A stretch of 64,000 nucleotides of DNA from Panopea generosa. Taxonomy: Eukaryota; Mollusca; Bivalvia; Adapedonta; Hiatellidae. A model generated the notes under the pieces. That model did not search any database and was not told where the DNA came from. It saw only the letters and a program-made list of their open reading frames with translations. The translations under genes and the position numbers were made by a program. Location of the stretch: positions 5,005,001-5,069,000 of the forward strand of contig CM055897.1 of NCBI GenBank assembly GCA_029582155.1, read 5' to 3'. Below are positions 12,280 through 24,205 of this stretch, in pieces. The stretch's first letter is position 1. Each line of letters opens with the position of its first letter.

Positions 12280-14560
12280 AAATCTAAAACCACAGCAGGC
12301 ACAGGAGCAAATAGGAAATCTGAAAGCCCAGTGGTCATGGGGACAAATAGGAAATCTTAAACCACAGTGGTCACAGGGGCAAATATGAAATCTGAAACTA
12401 CAGCGGTCATTGGGGCAACTAGGAAATCTTAAAGCCCAGTGGTCATGGGGGCAAATAGGAAATCTGAAAGCCCAGTGGTCATAGGGGCAAATAAGAAATC
12501 TGAAACCACAGAGGTCATGGGGGCAAATAGGTAATCTGAAACCACAGGGGTCATGGAGGCAAACAGGAAATCTGAAAGCCCAGTGGACACAGGGGTAAAT
12601 AGGAAATCTGAAACCGCAGTGGTCATTGGGGCAAACAGGAAATCTGAAAGCCCAGTGGTCATAGGGGCAAATAAGAAATCTGAAACCACAGAGGTCATGG
12701 GGGCAAATAGGAAATCTGAAACCACAGCAGTCATGGAGGCAAACAGGAAATCTGAAAGCCCAGGGGACACAGGAGTAAATAGCAAATCTGAAACCGCAGT
12801 GGTCATTGGAGCAAATAGGAAATCTTAAAGCCCAGTGGTCACGGAGGCACACAGGAAATCTGAAACCAGTGGTCATTTGGGCAAACAGGAAATCTGAAAC
12901 CACAGTTGTCATTGGGGCAAACAGGAAATCTGAAAGCACAGTGGACACAATCTGAAACCACAGTTGTCATCGGGGTTAATAGGAAATCTTTAAGTCCAGT
13001 GGTCATGGGGGCATATAGGAAATCTGAAACCACAGCTGTCATGGGGGCAAACAGGAAATCTGAAAGCCCAGTGGACACAGGGGTAAATAGGAAATCTGAA
13101 ACCACAGCAGTCATGGGGGCAAACAGGAAACTTACAGGCCCAGTGGACACAAAGGTAAATAGTTAATCTGAAACCACAATGGTCATTGGGGCAAACAGGA
13201 AATCTGAAAGCCCAGTGGTCATGGGGGCAAACAGGAAATCTGAAACCACAGTGGTCATTGGGGCAAACAGGAAATCTGAAAGCCCAGTGGTCATTGGGGC
13301 AAACAGGAAATCTGAAAGCCCAGTGGTCATGGGGGCAAACAGGAAATCTGAAACCACAGTGGTCATTGGGGCAAACAGGAAATCTGAAAGCCCAGTGGTC
13401 ACAGGGGCAAATAGGAAATCTGAAACCACAGCAGTCATTGGGGGCAAATAGGAAACTGAAAGCCCAGTGGTCAGAGGGACCAATTGGAAATCTTAAACCA
13501 CAGTGGTCACAGGGGCAAATAGGAAATGTGAAACCACAGCGGTCATTGGGGCAAATAGGAAATCTGAAAGCCCAGTGGTCAGAGGGATCAATTGGAAATC
13601 TTAAACCACAGTCAGCACAGGGGCAAATAGGAAATCTGAAACCACAGTGGTCAGAGGGACCAATTGGAAATCTTAAACCACAGTGGGCATAGGGGCAAAT
13701 AGGAAATCTGAAACCACAGTGGTCATTGGGGCAAATAGGAAATCTGAAACCACAGTGGTCATTGGGGCAAATAGGAAATCTTAAAGCCCAGTGGTCAGAG
13801 GGACAAATTGGAAATCTGAAAGCCCAGTGGTCATTGGGGCAAATAGGAAATCTTAAACTCCAGTGGTCATGGGGGCAAATAGGAAATCTGAAACCACAGA
13901 GGTCATGGGGGCAAATAGGAAATGTGAAACCACAGTGGTCATGGAGGCAAACAGTAATTTGAAAGCCCAGTGGCCATAGGGGCAAATAAGAAATCTGAAA
14001 CCACAGAGATCATGGGGGCAAATAGGAAATCTGAAACCACGGGGGTCATGGAGGCAAACAGGAAATCTGAAAGCCCAGTGGACACAGGAAATCTGAAACC
14101 GCAGTGTTCAGGGGGGCAAATAGGAAATCTGAAACCAAAGAGGTGTTTGGGGCAAATAGGAAATCTGAAACCACAGAGGTCATGGGAGCAAATAGGAAAT
14201 CTGAAACCACAGAGGTCATGGGGGCAAATAGGAAATCTGAAACCGCAGTGGTCATTGGGGCAAATAGGAAATCTTAAAGCCCAGTGGTCACGGAGGCAAA
14301 CAGGAAATCTGTAACCAGTGGTCATTTAGGCAAATAGAAAATCTGAAACCATAGTTGTTATTGGGGCAAACAGGAAATCCAGTGGACACAATCTGAAACC
14401 ACAGTGGTCATTAGGGTAAATAGGAAATCTTTAAGCCCAGTGGTCATGGGGGCATATAGGAAATCAGAAACCACAGCTGTCATGGGGGCAAACAGGAAAT
14501 CTGAAAGCCCAGTGGACACAGGGGTAAATAGGAAAATTTGAAAGCCCAGTGGACACATGG
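12280..14560. repeat. 36-bp minisatellite, about 60 units
   Basis: The unit contains 'ggggcaaataggaaatctga' and 'aaccacagtggtcatt' or 'aagcccagtggtcatg'. Exact 36-bp spacing is seen, for example at 13249, 13285 and 13321. Because 36 is a multiple of three, several frames on both strands stay open for 100-331 codons, with 12-residue repeats such as FRFPICPNDHWA on the minus strand and GQIGNLKPQWSL on the plus strand. Frames switch within the array through indels and no start, splice or flanking domain supports translation. A shorter related block is duplicated: 12840-13170 resembles 14285-14555. Confidence 0.92.
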
Positions 14561-15015
14561 CCATGTTTTTTTATGAATCATAATGGTTTAAACAATCTTG
14601 GTAGAGTGCCACCGAAAGAACATTTTTGCCATATTATATTGAAATCCAGCAAGCGGTTTCAGACGAGAAGACTTTTTAAGTTTTTACTATAACCATATGG
14701 ACAAAACCAGCTCAGCCCCCTGGCAACCATGTTTTTGACTCGCAACGTCTTAAATAATCTTGGTAGAGGTCTCCCAAAAAACATTTCTGTGAAATTATTT
14801 TAAAACGAGGCCTGTAGTTTATGATGAAAAGGTCATTGAGTATTGAATTCAATTCTTTGAACAATATTTAAAAGGAACCACACGAGGAACATTTTTGTGA
14901 AGTTTGATTGACATCGTCCGAGCGGTTTAAGAAATGTTTAAAGCAATTGTTGAAGCCGCTGACAGACACGGGGCGATCACATTAGCTCACCATGAGCGCC
15001 TCGTTAAAAAAATAT
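14561..15015. repeat. dispersed repeat adjoining the minisatellite
   Basis: It has internal similarity: 'caatcttggtagagtgccac' and 'taatcttggtagaggtctcc' about 165 bp apart, each followed by an 'acatttttg'-like string. It ends with 'cacggggcgatcacattagc tcaccatgagc', which I recall as a frequent bivalve repeat. The direct abutment suggests the 36-bp array is part of the same element. Confidence 0.45.
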
Positions 15016-15185
15016 TGATAATTTTTCTTAAATATAATATTTCAGATAGTAACACTTTGATTTGAATATCTGTTATATGTGTGAAGAAAAAAGTGACTTC
15101 AACATTTGCCATGTGTCCCTTTCACAAGCTAAGACATTGTCCAAGCTCTATCTGTAATAAAACGAAGCCCTATTTATAAGCATCA

Positions 15186-18100
15186 TCATAAAGATGACAG
15201 CTGATGTGTGTTGTCAATGACAGTCTGAGGCTCGGACTTGTACTTGAGGAACAGTCCTTGTACTTGTGCCAAACTGATACTGTTATTACAAGATAGTGCC
15301 TGGTCTGCAAACATCTTGGCTCTAGCTGCACTCTCGTCTGGATAGAATCTCATAAACATCTGCTGCAGTTGATAATCTGAGGCAAAGTCTATTTTCTCTT
15401 TGGTGTCCACCCTTCCAGGACGAATTAGAGCAGGGTCAAGTCTGTAAATAAACAATGGACATTATCATAGTATGCAGCTTTGGGATTTAAATAGTATTTT
15501 TTTTACAAGCAGTACCTTTTTAAAAAATTTGTAACTGTGTCATTATTCTTTCCATTAGTTACTGGTAAGGATATCTATTCCGCTATTGGTTAAAACATTT
15601 ACCAGGTCTGGAATCGCAAAATAATTGCTAAATATTTTAACCATGTAAAATATTTTCTTGAAACTCAATATAGTAAATATGAACATGCAATCACAATTTC
15701 CTGTCCTTTTTTCTGGTCTAGGAAAATACTATGTTTAAATACTAACTTTTTTCTAAAAATAAATACAACAATAGAGTAGTGAGAATTATCTTAAATGTTA
15801 TTGTTACAGTTCAAAACTGGTAAGTTTAACAACTTGTGATGAGACTGCAAGAAAAACTACAAAACACCAAAAAGCAAAGTGGATTATACACACAGAGGTT
15901 TCACAGCAATCATTCGCAGCAAATTTTGTTGTTAGTTGTGGAGAAAAAGCATGGGCAAGATTTTTCACGCAGAGATTTCAAAGGGAGATAATGCAAACAT
16001 AGGCTTCAGACTGATCCTTCCCAGCAGGTTTCAGTGAATTTCAACTGATGGTTCAAGAGAATAGGCAAACTTATTCATTCCAGCATTGAAAAGGGATGTA
16101 ACTCTGCTGAAATCAATGAAAAGAGCTGTAACCTGGCTGAAAATCATTGAGTCAAAATGTAAAAGAGATGTGCACAAATAGATTTTATACTGATCCTTCT
16201 CTGCAGCAAATTTAATGCGAGCCTTTGTTCAAGAGAAGAATCTAAGATATTGCGGAAATCTGAAAATGTAAAGGGCCATAATGCTGCCATCAAACCAAAT
16301 CGCAAAAGGGATATGTCCAACTAGGCCTCACACTGATCATTCCAAGCAAATGTTGGCTGAATCAGACCACAGGTGGCTCAGGAGTATCTCCCCACGTATT
16401 TAATTCAGAAAATACAAAGGAATGTAATCATCGCAGTTAGGTATAAAAGGGATATGCCCAACTAGACTTAACACTGATCCTTCTAAGCAAGTTTTGTCTA
16501 AATCTCATCACAAATGTGGGAGGAGTTCTTTTGAAGTTCGGAAAATACAAATGATTGTATCTCTGTCAAAATATAATGAACCTTAAGGGAAAGGGAGATG
16601 CAAAGCTATACCTCACACTGATCCTTCCAAGCAAATTTTGACTAAATCAACCACAGATGTCTAGAGAGTTATCTGGAGAAGATTTTTAATCCCGGAAAAA
16701 CAAACTGCCATAACTCAGTTAAAAATCATTAAATGGGAAGTGGATATGCGCAACCAGACCTCACACTGATCCTTTATCCACCTATAGATGTAGGATTAAG
16801 TTATTCTGACATAACTTTGTAACAGGCAGATGGAAAGCAGAAAAACAATGTCTGACATGATTATGTAGTTACATACTGCACAAAACAAAACATAAATTCA
16901 AGTACACCTTTATAACAAACATTTTTACCTGTCGACATAGTTTGTGGTCATGAATATGATTCTGGCCTCTGCTGATGCAACTCCATCCAAGGCATTCAAC
17001 AAGCCAGACAGGGTGAGGCGACTCATTCCTTGGAAAGCCACAGAATCTGGTAAATAACACAATGCCATTTATGTTACTAGTAATTTAATTTAAAAACAAT
17101 TGTTTCATCTTGAACGACCCAGTACTAGTATACTGAATAACAAAAGTGTTGTCAGATAAAATACATGGGAAATCCCATAGGGTACATTTAAAGCCAGATG
17201 TATGCCTGGATATGGAATTGATCTTTTGAAGATGCAGTCTGAAATTGAATTTGGGTTTGTAACAAACAGAATCGGTGAATAAATCAAATATACCAACTTT
17301 CATTCTGGTGATATTCGCCATTCTAAATTGTTCTTTTTTCAATGTAAAGGAAGGTAATTTACCGACTTCATAACTTTCAAGAGGAAATGCATGTACAGTG
17401 ATGCCATATTATGCATTTTATTACAAGTTTTACATTTTGTGGTGTTTTATCTCATCATTTACACAGTTTCAGTTGTTTAACTAGACAAATAGTGCTTTTA
17501 TTTGACGAAATGCTGTTTTATAAAAAGGGGCAATAACTTTCAACCAGACCATAAAATAAATCCAAATTCTGTTGATGTTGCTCTTAGTACTTTGACAAAT
17601 ATAGATGAATTAAAACAATATCAAAATCTTTTTTTGTATTATAGTTAAACTTGCATGAAAATACCGACAAAACTTTTGGAACTCAGTACATGTATATATA
17701 ATTACAGCAAGCACTGCCTTAATTGCTGTCACTGGAAAGTTTTAACAATCACTTTGTATCTCTATCATAAGGTTGCTATCTTGCTATCCCATCATGACCA
17801 ATCAAATAATTGGTAATGTTTAGATGACCTATAATTGGTAACTGATTGGTTAAAGCTTGAAAAAGCAATCGTTGGGCCATTCTTAAAAAAATTGTTTGTT
17901 GTGCTCCTAGCAGGTCCTACTCGCTCAAAATTACAGCTACCCAAACTATTTTTATTGACTTTGAAAGCATTGAAAGTTTTATTCATGATTTCTGTCCAGT
18001 TTTGTTTAAAATGACTGCAAAATCTAAATTTAGTAAAAAAAATAGCTGCCTACCAACCCACATGAAAAATACTAGGTAGCACTATAAACAATGTTTTTTA

Positions 18101-21100
18101 AAGGATGGCTTTGTTGTGATTTCTACTATCAATAATTTGAAATTAGAAAAACTTTTTCAAATCTCGGACTATCAAACCAATTACACTATAGATAATCAAC
18201 AACATGAGTTAATCAAATTATTGATAGTAAATTTATCTCTGATGTCCAACACTACATGTCATAAATGCAGGATCAAACTAATACTGTACATAGATAATTC
18301 CAAAAAACATACCCACTCTTTTGTGATTATTTATAGCTGCACTCGAATTTTTGTTAAGCTGTAAGATATGTTCTTAAAGTTTTTTAAAGACAAATTCAAA
18401 CAATCATTTGAATACTACTGGTAGTTTGTTACTCGTTAACTTACTTGATTAAGAATCCAGAGGTCAACAAGTAAATTACAAATTGACCTTTAAACGACCC
18501 CATACTTTTTAACCTATCAATTTCTTTCATATTTCAAAATGCATCTCTCTCAAGAAAACTAAAGTTAAAATAAATTTATATCTTAGTACATACTCTCCAT
18601 TGAAACATCCCTGCTGACAAAGGCTGCATCTATATCCTCCAGAAGTATGATGCTTTGTTCTGGGGCCATGGTAAGTAAGTGATTTAGTCTGTCATCAGAC
18701 AAACCACGCTCCGATAAGTTTAACACACATATGCTGTAGTCTAGTTCACCTGCACAAAAAAGATCAAATTAAGGCTTCATATAATGAAGGTAGATAATTA
18801 CTAAAAAATATTTTGAAACCAAAACTTTATTATTATACAGTTAAACATAAAAACATGTTTTCAAACTATTGTAAATGGGAAATCCCTTCAACTAGTTTTT
18901 GTTTGCTTTTGTTGTTAAGTGGCACTATCACAAAATATGTTTTAAAGAGTTAAACAAATATATATTACTTTTAAACAAATATATATTACTTTTAAACAAA
19001 TATATATTACTTTTAAAGACGGGTATCTGTACTATATCCCAATAAATTGTTCTAGGAAAAGGAAAAAAATGTATAAACCATTTCTTAAGTTAAATGGGAT
19101 ATGAGCCACATCACCTATATCACTGTATGCATTGCTATTATTTGTTTGATAATCAAATATACTTCTTTTTTTAAAGTCCTTCATAGCCAAGTGGTCTAAA
19201 GCCCTGTCGTCTAATGACCATTGACCTCTCACTGCTGAGGTCATGGGTTAGAGTCCAGCTCAGTACAAAATATTTATGTGAGAAAGTTTGTCAGTTACTT
19301 GCAGGGATTGTTTACTCAGATTTATTCTGAGGTCTCACTCCAACATTAAAACTAAATAATTATATATTTAAATACCATATATACTGGTAACCTGTTATGT
19401 GTTGAAAATGGCGAAAAAAAAACATTCTTGATTTGGCAAGAGGAGCAGTACAGGTAATGTCCCTTAATTGATCGTTGCGGTATGAGAGACTTTGTCCAAT
19501 GTCGGACACTTATTGCATGGTAACTTATGACTATTCTTATTATCCAATGACAGGACCTACGATTATAAAACTTTTTCAATGCTCAACTCAAATAAGTAAG
19601 TACTAAAACAAAATTTCCAGAATTCATATAAAAACATAAATTAAAAGCAAACACTTGAATTGGTCTCAAATTTGAAAGTATTAGTGCAGATATGAGGTAG
19701 AAAGTTACAGGTGGTTATAACAAAAACTATTCGTTTTTGAGTTGCGCACAAACTCTTGAGTTGAGCATGGAACAAACTTTCATAGTATCGGACCCTGTCT
19801 GATTGTTGAATCAACCTATCAGTCCATAATACCCGACCCTGTCTGACTGTTTAATCAACCTATCAGTCCATAATACCCGACCCTGTCTGACTGTTTAATC
19901 AACCTATCAGTCCATAACACCTGATCCTGTCTGACTGTTTAATCAACCTATCAGTCCATAATACCCGACCCTGTCTGATTGTTTAATCAACCTATCAGTC
20001 CATAACACCTGATCCTGTCTGACTGTTTAATCAACCTATCAGTCCATAATACCTGACCCTGTCTGATTGTTTAATCAACCTATCAGTTCGTAACATGTGA
20101 CCCTGTCTGACTGTTGTACCAACCTACAGTCCATAACACCTGACCCTGTCTGACTGTTGTATCAACCTATCAGTCCATAACACCTGACCCTGTCTGACTG
20201 TTGTATCAACCTATCAGTCCATAACACCTGACCCTGTCTGACTGTTGTATCAACCTATCAGTCCATAACCCCTGACCCTGTATGACTGGTGTATCAACCT
20301 ATCTGTCCATAACACCTGACCCTGTCTGACTGTTGTATCAACCTATCAGTCCATAACACTTGACCCTGTCTGACTGTTGTATCAACCTATCAGTCCATAA
20401 CACCTGACCCTGTCTGACTGTTGTATCAACCTATCAGTCCATAACACCTGACCCTGTCTGACTGTTGTATCAACCTATCAGTCCATAACACCTGACCCTG
20501 TCTGACTGTTGAATCAACTTTAGTATCAGTGCATATAGTACGTCCATTATTTTATAATTTCCCAAAACACTTCAATTAGATCAACAATCAAGGTGTTATT
20601 GCAACTGTCCTAATTCTGTCAAAGGCCGTATAAAATTAGACGAAAATAATCAGACGTGGCCATATAAACCACTTTTTTTAAATAGGATTTAACACATTTT
20701 CAACAAGACAGGTTACATATGGCATATCCTGTTTTATTGGTCAAGGAAGATTTTGAAATAAATCTGAGTAGAACCACCAGCCTTCATCAAGTAAAACCCA
20801 CTACCTCATCAATGAGAGATAAGTGTAATGGATAACAATGCTTTACTTGGCTAGGGTGATCTTGTTTGAGTTCTTACTGTTACTGGTATATAGTATCTAT
20901 TGTTAAAAGTTGGTCATGGCCTGATAAAAAATACTGGTGTTAGACAGCATACAAGGCCAAATCTTTTAGGTATTGTCAGGCTATATTTTATTATCTAAGT
21001 GCCATAACTCAGATATTTATTTTGCTCTAAGATCTTATGATTATATTATATTTTAGATCCAATAAAATCTACAGATGCCAGACTGCACATTCCTTAATAG

Positions 21101-21932
21101 TTAATGGACAAATGGATGATGATCATGGACACATGGCAATCAGAGATACTCATTATTAATGTCAGCAATATAAAGACAGTGTTGATGTTAACCACTTACC
21201 TGCCAGAGCATTTATATAACTACTCTTCCCACATCCTGGAGGGCCATACAGTAAATAACCTCGTCTGTATGGTATCCCTCTATCCATATACCACTGTGGG
21301 TTATCTATAAACTCTGTTATATCTTTCATTATTTTTTCAGACACAGTTTTATCTAGTACAACTGATCCAAGAGGTCGTTTCCTTCTTGGATAACCAAATG
21401 GTCTCCATTCAGGACCAACCGCTGAATACATCACAGTCTTGCCCTCCTGCTTTTGAAGAGCCATTTCACGAGCTTCTTCTAGTATATTAAAATAAACATT
21501 CCTATTACGACCTATAGAAGTCAAGGTCACTGTCTCAAAAGGGGCAGCACGATTAAAGTCAACCATCTGTTTCTCTCTATTTCTCTCCACTCTAATCCAG
21601 TGCTGTTTATACCAAAAGAAATGACTCCCAGGACTTGGTATAAAATCAAACTGAGTTGATATCTTCCCAGCGTCTGACTGGTGGAACGATGTCTCTACAC
21701 TTAAATGTTGAGTGTGCATGCCGCGTGCTGTGATCCACTGTAGAAGCCAATAGTAACTTTTGTCTTTACTTGGAACTTCAAGTGTAATCATACAGTGCCT
21801 GCGGAACAAGATCATTCCCATTTGTGTAGCTTTCCGTCCCACAGCAGCAGCAAATCCCACACCAAACAAGCCTGCTCCAGCCCCGAAGTAGGGATTATCC
21901 TTCAATGTGTCAATAATAGCAGACAAACCCAT
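15186..21932 (-). CDS. BCS1L: BCS1L-type mitochondrial AAA ATPase (4 coding exons)
   Basis: Minus-strand exons 21932-21200, 18749-18594, 17046-16929 and 15441-15186 join in frame to 420 codons plus stop, close to the usual ~420 of the family. BCS1 translocates the folded Rieske iron-sulphur protein across the mitochondrial inner membrane during complex III assembly. Residues ~15-35 form a single hydrophobic, Gly/Ala-rich segment followed by basic residues, as expected for the internal targeting signal. Residues ~50-200 are the BCS1-specific domain. Walker A is GPPGCGKSS (230-238), Walker B is [10 protein letters not shown] (278-287), sensor 1 is [10 protein letters not shown] (Asn332), and the arginine fingers lie in LIRPGRVD (Arg343, Arg346). 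No key residue is missing. The gene converges on VRK1 and diverges from LRRC9. Confidence 0.96.
15850..16810. repeat. ~144-bp diverged tandem repeat in BCS1L intron 3
   Basis: The anchor 'cacactgatccttccaagca' and variants recur near 16007, 16186, 16323, 16467, 16611 and 16762, followed by 'aaattttgactaaatcaacc' and 'acag(a/g)tg'. An earlier decayed unit starts near 15895. Units are strongly diverged, so the array looks old. Confidence 0.75.
17047..18593. other. BCS1L intron 2, no feature recognised
   Basis: AT-rich intronic sequence. Short open frames on both strands show no domain and no codon bias. Confidence 0.6.
18950..19016. repeat. 23-bp repeat, three copies
   Basis: 'aaacaaatatatattacttt' recurs three times almost exactly, with a 23-bp period, in BCS1L intron 1. 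Confidence 0.85.
19175..19350 (+). mobile_element. tRNA-derived SINE, family B
   Basis: Head 'agccaagtggtctaaagccc' (tRNA-Leu/Ser-like box A) and 'gggttagagtcc' (box B-like), then 'caaaatatttatgtgagaaa' and 'gtcagttacttgcaggg'. A second copy is at 31165-31330. BCS1L intron 1. Confidence 0.6.
19785..20525. repeat. 44-bp minisatellite, about 17 units, BCS1L intron 1
   Basis: The unit comprises 'ccataacacctgaccctgtc' and 'tgactgttgtatcaacctat' followed by cagt, with exact 44-bp spacing (for example atcaacctat at 20161 and 20205). The left units carry 'tgtttaatcaacc' and the right units 'tgttgtatcaacc', so the array has two homogenised halves. Confidence 0.93.
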
Positions 21933-22530
21933 TTTTCAAGCTGTCAAGATAAACAATTTTTATTGTAACTTATTATAAAAAAAAATTTATCCTCGCCTTA
22001 TATTTGTTTACATATTTTTACCGATTTCACATTAGTGACATAGTCCTGTTCAAAGTCATATATCAATAAAAGTTAGATAAACATTTAATTTAAACCATGA
22101 AGCTGATCACAATAGATATTAATGAAAAAGAATATTTAATTGTGTATGTTTACATGGCGAAATGTTAATTGATAGAGAACTTACAGTTCAGTCGGCAAAT
22201 AATATATTTTTAAGTATTGCAAACCGCGAAAATCAATGATATTCGTTATTCTTTGTATAAATAAACAACATATCGTACGAGTTGCCAATACCTTAAATGA
22301 CTTTTATTAAACTATTGTATATTGACTGTCCACAATAGTCTAAATTATTCAGGTTGACGTGACATGATATTTTGAATTATTTCATATGGGCGCAGCCATC
22401 TTGATCTTTTTTATTTTCAGACGCTTTAATCTGTCGAAGGTCATCGTCTTGGTTATAACCCCACCCACATGACGACTTCGACCAATCATTGCGTCTGGTT
22501 TAGCTTCAATATGGCGGACACAGTGACATA
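21933..22530 (-). promoter_or_regulatory. BCS1L: BCS1L 5' UTR intron and promoter region (candidate)
   Basis: Eight bases upstream of the ATG the minus strand has a good acceptor, 'tattgtttatcttgacag', ending at 21941, so the 5' UTR is probably spliced. A matching donor could be GTAAGT at 22184-22179. Further up, AAGATGGCTGCGCC on the minus strand (about 22388-22401) is a YY1-type motif and is common at promoters of nuclear genes for mitochondrial proteins. A second motif of this type, ATATGGCGG (near 22511, plus strand), and a CCAAT box (near 22480) lie beside it. Local GC is higher than in the flanks. The transcription start is not known. Confidence 0.45.
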
Positions 22531-22882
22531 AACAGCAGAAAATAGAGAAAATATTTGTTTTAAAAGGTACATTTAGTTTAATTGAAAAGTTGACCATATC
22601 ATTGCTCACAAGTATAGAATAAAAAATAATGTATTATAATTAAAAAGCAAGCATGCATTAAATATGTTGGATACAGTTTGATAAAAATAGACGCACATAG
22701 GCAAAGATTCTTCCATTTCCAAAAAATAATTTGGTGTCGACGAAATATTTTGGTATTTTTTTTCCTTAATATTTAACTTCAGTTATTTAATCACAATTTC
22801 ATACTCTGACAACAGTAATGTACAAACATCAAATTATGTTATACTTATATACCTTTTCGTCCATATACCTATTATACTGGTC

Positions 22883-23117
22883 ATACCTAATACCGCAAGT
22901 CTAAAGAAATTTCAACCATGTAAAGAATGGCATCAATAATAAACAATTATAAGGTAACGTAAGTGCTAAGTGCTGAGTAAAAAACAGTTGCTTATATGAA
23001 ATCAGAGACATGTCTCTGATGAAATGCAAACAAATGACGACACTTACAGAAGTTGGGGCTTTGCGCATGTTATTATACGGGCACTCGCGGTAATAGATAT
23101 ATCACGGTATTAGGTAT
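22883..23117. repeat. 13-bp inverted repeats enclosing ~210 bp, with a 20-bp palindrome
   Basis: atacctaataccg (22883-22895) and cggtattaggtat (23105-23117) are perfect inverted copies. Inside, ATCAGAGACATGTCTCTGAT (23001-23020) is a perfect 20-bp palindrome. Outside them, 'ttcatactctg' recurs directly near 22797 and 23136. It may be a decayed TIR element; no coding. Confidence 0.45.
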
Positions 23118-23240
23118 ACAAGGGATAATTATGAGTTCATACTCTGGCAGCAGTAAAAGTTTTCTTATCCATCTATCATCCGATCACAGGAGCCTGAAGT
23201 TTGATGATCTATATTGTAATTGGTTGTTTGTGCTATAGTA

Positions 23241-23284
23241 CCATAGGTGTCTCTACAGAATAAATTATATAGAGACACCTATGG
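23241..23284. repeat. 14-bp perfect hairpin
   Basis: ccataggtgtctct (23241-23254) and agagacacctatgg (23271-23284) pair perfectly across a 16-nt loop. No T-tract follows. It may be an internal end of a decayed element. Confidence 0.6.
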
Positions 23285-23469
23285 CATACATGATCAGACT
23301 TAATTCTAAAGCAAATATAGAACTTCAGGTTCCTGTGCTTCAGAAAATGCAACACCCTCTTACATGGATTATGTGCAGGGCTGCTCGTCTGTGCAATGTT
23401 AAATAAAATAAAAGTCAAATAAAAGTAAAACTATATAATGTTAATCAAGGGCAATGTGAAGTTAAAAGC

Positions 23470-24205
23470 AACATTTATAACAAAAGAGGGTGTGTGCATA
23501 CTGACCACTTAAATGAATCAAGACTTATCTTCAAGAAAATTTTACAAAACTTTAATTTGCATCATCATGCAACTAGAGGAAGTACATGTAATTTTAATAT
23601 TCCCTGTGTTTATAGTTTTACAACATTAACTTCCTTTTATTATGACATTCTGGATTGGAATCAATTACCCCATAATCTTAAGAACAAGCATAAATTTAAA
23701 AAAGAAGTGGAGATTCTTGCAAATGAGAAATGTAGAGAAATGTGAATTTATTTTTTATTAACTGCATGACTTTAAATCTTAGAATTTTTTATTGTTATTA
23801 ATGTGGATTTATAGCTGTGACACATATTTTAGATACTTGATAAATGACAAAGTATAATTTCTGTGATTTGAAACTGACATGAAACATAATTTTTGTAATA
23901 AGTGCCAATACTTTGATCCATGACAGTATTCTTAAAAGGACCCCATTGGAAATAAGTTATCCTGTGAAATATATACGTCTCAAAATTATTAATTAATATT
24001 TTAGCTAAGCAAAGTGAATACTTGTGTAACAAGATAAAATATTTAATCTGTGATAGCTGATTTATATTATATCAAAAAGTTAACTAGTTTAATGCATGTA
24101 TATTATTTAAAATACATGTTAATGCTTCTGTAATATGGTATGTTAATGTGTTTGATATATCTTTGTATTTATGACATATATTTGATAACAAATAAATCAA
24201 ATCAA
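23470..24205 (+). mobile_element. non-LTR retrotransposon 3' remnant (candidate)
   Basis: An open frame at 23494-23745 ends with DILDWNQLPHNLKNKHKFKK. A 'WN.LP..L+' motif with a charged tail is characteristic of the end of many LINE ORF2 proteins. It is followed by an AT-rich 3' region ending in 'aataaatcaaatcaaa', a LINE-like tail, near 24190-24205. The reverse transcriptase core and endonuclease are missing, so it is a 5'-truncated copy. Confidence 0.5.

Noticed and set aside
12160-14564. Long open frames on both strands (262, 331, 168, 128 codons)
   Set aside because: They are frames of the 36-bp array; several overlap on opposite strands, they switch frame at indels and none has a flanking domain or splice support.
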